Origin: Pyropia yezoensis
Lineage: Eukaryota > Rhodophyta > Bangiophyceae > Bangiales > Bangiaceae
NCBI GenBank assembly: GCA_009829735.1
Contig: CM020618.1
Coordinates: 37,424,894 to 37,488,893, forward strand
Length of the DNA stretch: 64,000 bases
Direction: 5' to 3'
Shown here: in pieces, positions 62,376 to 64,000 of the stretch
How positions within the stretch are numbered: the first letter of the stretch is position 1
Layout: each line of letters begins with the position of its first letter
Position numbers and translations under genes: made by a program
The notes under the pieces: generated by a model
The model's database searches: none
Told to the model about the DNA's origin: nothing
What the model saw: the letters and a program-made list of their open reading frames with translations, nothing else

Positions 62376-63374
62376 GGCCTCCGCGTGGCCACCCCCGGCG
62401 GCGGCGCCCGCCGCCGGCCGGCGGGCCACCGCGGCGGTGGCCACGACGGCGGCGACGCCGCCGCCGCCGTCGGCGCCGACGGCGGCCGCGGCGGCCGCAG
62501 CGGCGGCCGCCTACCTCTGCCCGCCGGCCGTGCTGCTCCTGTACGTGACGGGGGAGCCGCCCCGGCGGGCGGGCGCCGCCGCCGCCGCCGCCGCCGCGGC
62601 TGCGTGCCGCCGCATTGACGGGGTGGCGGTGGTGGAGCGGCTGCGGCGGGCAGACGTGACGCACGGTCTGCTGCCACCTGGGGGGGGGCGGGGGGGGGGG
62701 GCGTGGGGGGGGGGAGTGGGGCGGGCGGTGCCGCCGCCGCTGACGCCGCCGCTGCTGACGCCGCCGACGCGGCTCCCCCCAGCGGGGATGAGGGTGGGGG
62801 GATGACGGCGGTGGGGGGGGGGGGACGGCTGTACACCGCTGCTGGGGAGGGCGTCCGCAGCGGTGCTGCCGACGCAGGCCGCAACGACAGCGACAGTGGC
62901 GGCAGCGGGTGCGGCGGCAGCCACAGCGCCACCGACGACGACAACGACGACGATGTCGACGACGACGACGACGGCGACGGCGGCAGCGGCGGTAGGCGCG
63001 GCGGCAGCACCGCCGGCCGCCCCCTCCCCTGGCTGGGCGTCCGCCTCGTGTGGACGCACCCCCGCGCGCGGCGGCGCGGGGTGGCGGCGGCGCTCCTCGC
63101 CGCGGCCCGCGGGTGGGGGGTGCTGGGCGCCACCGTCCCGGCGCGGCGGGTGGCCTACACGTCGCCGACCGCGGCGGGGGCGGCGCTGGCCGCGGCGGTG
63201 GCGGGGCGGGAGGGGCAGGGGCTGTGGGTGTACGCGCCCAGAGGGGGTGGAGCGAGGGCGGGTGGAGCAAGGGCGGGTGGCGCGCGTGCGGGTGGAGCGA
63301 GTGCGGGTGGGGCGGGAGCGGGAGGCGGGCTGTCATCCTTGCCAATCCCTCCTCCCAGCACGGACGAGCTGTGA
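61043..63374 (+). CDS. Eco1/CTF7/ESCO cohesin acetyltransferase (frame-broken)
   Basis: Two ESCO signatures lie in order on the + strand. The zinc finger at about 61771-61890 reads EQLRLDVGQAGLAPAPCRGCGMVYTP, then HAAYH, matching the family pattern QLxLDVGQ..C..CGMxYT..H...H. The acetyltransferase core at about 63030-63240 reads LGVRLVWTHPRARRRGVAAALLAAARG, then VAYTSPTAAGAALAAAVAG and GLWVYAP, which fits the acetyl-CoA loop and the DPTPDGxxFA block of ESCO; the stop is at 63372. A YLCPPAVLLLYV strand near 62510 fits the region between. Finger and core lie in different frames, so an intron or homopolymer indel lies between. The enzyme acetylates SMC3 to lock sister-chromatid cohesion in S phase (established). 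The start at 61043 is a guess, and long Ala/Gly expansions fill the gaps. Confidence 0.68.
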
Positions 63375-63550
63375 AGGTGGGAGCCGTACCTAGTGGTGGT
63401 CACGGATGCCCATGACATGCGTCCCGGTGATCACTTCTGCCAAGTCTGCGCCCCCTCCCGCCTCTGCCCCCCCCCCGCCAGCCTCCTCCCCCGCCTCAAC
63501 AACAAAAATCCGCGGCGCCGCCCCCCCCCCCCCCCCGCCGTCCCCAGCCA

Positions 63551-63732
63551 TCAAATGTACTCGGCGTGGAGGACGCGCCCGACGGGTACGCCGGCGCCGA
63601 CGAGCGCGTCCCGGACGGGGGCGGCAAAGCCGACGGGCGCGGACGCGACCCAGTAGTCGGCACCCGCCAGGGCGGGGGGCCCCACCACCGCGGCGGGCAG
63701 GGCCGCCACGGCCGCCACGGCCATGACCGTCA

Positions 63733-63768
<36 letters not shown>

Positions 63769-64000
63769 AGCCGCTGCCGCCGCCGTCGTCGTCGCCGCCG
63801 CCACAGCCGCCACCGCCGGTGGAGGCGGCGGCGGTGGCGGCGGCGGCGGCGGCGGCAAGGTCCGTCTCAAAGAGCGCTGGGCGCGGCGCCGCCCCCCCCC
63901 CCCCAACGCGCACCCACACCACCCGCCGGCCGGCGGCGGCGGCGGCGAGCGCCAGCGCCACCACCTCCACCCCCCCTTCCTCTGACGCGATAAACACCGC
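63551..64000 (-). CDS. C-terminal end of FNR-like oxidoreductase (5' truncated by the window)
   Basis: An open - strand frame entering from the right edge and ending at 63551-63553. It reads VFIASEEGGVEVVALALAAAAAGRRVVWVRVGG, then a Gly-rich insert, then YWVASAPVGFAAPVRDALVGAGVPVGRVLHAEYI. The pattern of first strand and helix, then a GFAAPVRDALVGAGVPxxRV helix and a final EYI, resembles the NAD(P) lobe of ferredoxin-reductase-like flavoenzymes (compare C-termini of the form ..VVDALLAAGVPxERIHTExF). The classic Gly-rich nucleotide loop is not clear, so the family call is tentative. Confidence 0.4.

Noticed and set aside
61409-63133. - strand open frame opposite the ESCO-like gene
   Set aside because: It is low-complexity antisense; the + strand has the conserved zinc finger and acetyltransferase residues.
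1-64000. tRNA, rRNA, CRISPR arrays, LTR or LINE retroelements, prokaryotic operons
   Set aside because: I looked for them and saw no cloverleaf, repeat-spacer array, reverse transcriptase or integrase motif, or tight co-directional gene cluster.

Overview
The window is nuclear DNA from a eukaryote. It is very GC-rich, has spaced monocistronic genes and few introns (two that I can define), plastid-type N-terminal extensions, and long homopolymer C/G and (CCG)n tracts inside and between genes. The best clue to the lineage is the NADPH oxidase at 44118-46958, whose NAD(P)-binding lobe is split by an insert carrying extra membrane segments, a layout I associate with red-algal respiratory-burst oxidases. 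With the intron poverty and GC content this suggests a bangiophyte red alga (Porphyra/Pyropia-like). That is inference; no marker gene proves it.

Layout. 1-8158: the tail of an unrecognised gene, a plastid-type ketopantoate-reductase-like enzyme (-), and a large zinc-knuckle/Tudor protein (+). 8159-12540: gene-poor DNA with a near-perfect 48-bp-arm hairpin. 12541-17586: a 1681-residue NLR-like STAND protein (-), read as PH-like, hydrophobic/helical, NB-ARC and then at least 12 almost identical WD40 blades. 18890-21393: a two-exon RING E3 (+). 23246-27375: an alpha/beta-hydrolase joined to TPRs (-, frame-broken). 29266-30569: an aldo/keto reductase (+). 30570-33935: a lower-GC segment with a Tourist/Harbinger-type MITE inside larger inverted repeats. 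33936-47000: an ABHD13-like hydrolase, an ankyrin protein, a glutathione-peroxidase-like protein lacking its catalytic residue, a C2H2 zinc-finger protein and the NADPH oxidase. 49282-64000: a TLS1/C9orf78-like splicing factor, a type I membrane beta-propeller protein, a C2-domain protein, V-ATPase subunit C (two exons), an Eco1/ESCO cohesin acetyltransferase (frame-broken) and the end of an FNR-like oxidoreductase.

Most neighbours are divergent or convergent, as in a typical eukaryotic chromosome, and there are no operons. The NLR-like gene and the NADPH oxidase could both serve stress or immune signalling, but nothing here links them directly. The most interesting object is the NLR-like gene. 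Its WD40 blades are nearly identical in DNA yet differ at a few fixed positions, the pattern known from fungal HET/HNWD incompatibility receptors. Four conserved genes change reading frame in or near homopolymer runs, so sequencing indels are likely and coordinates there are approximate.
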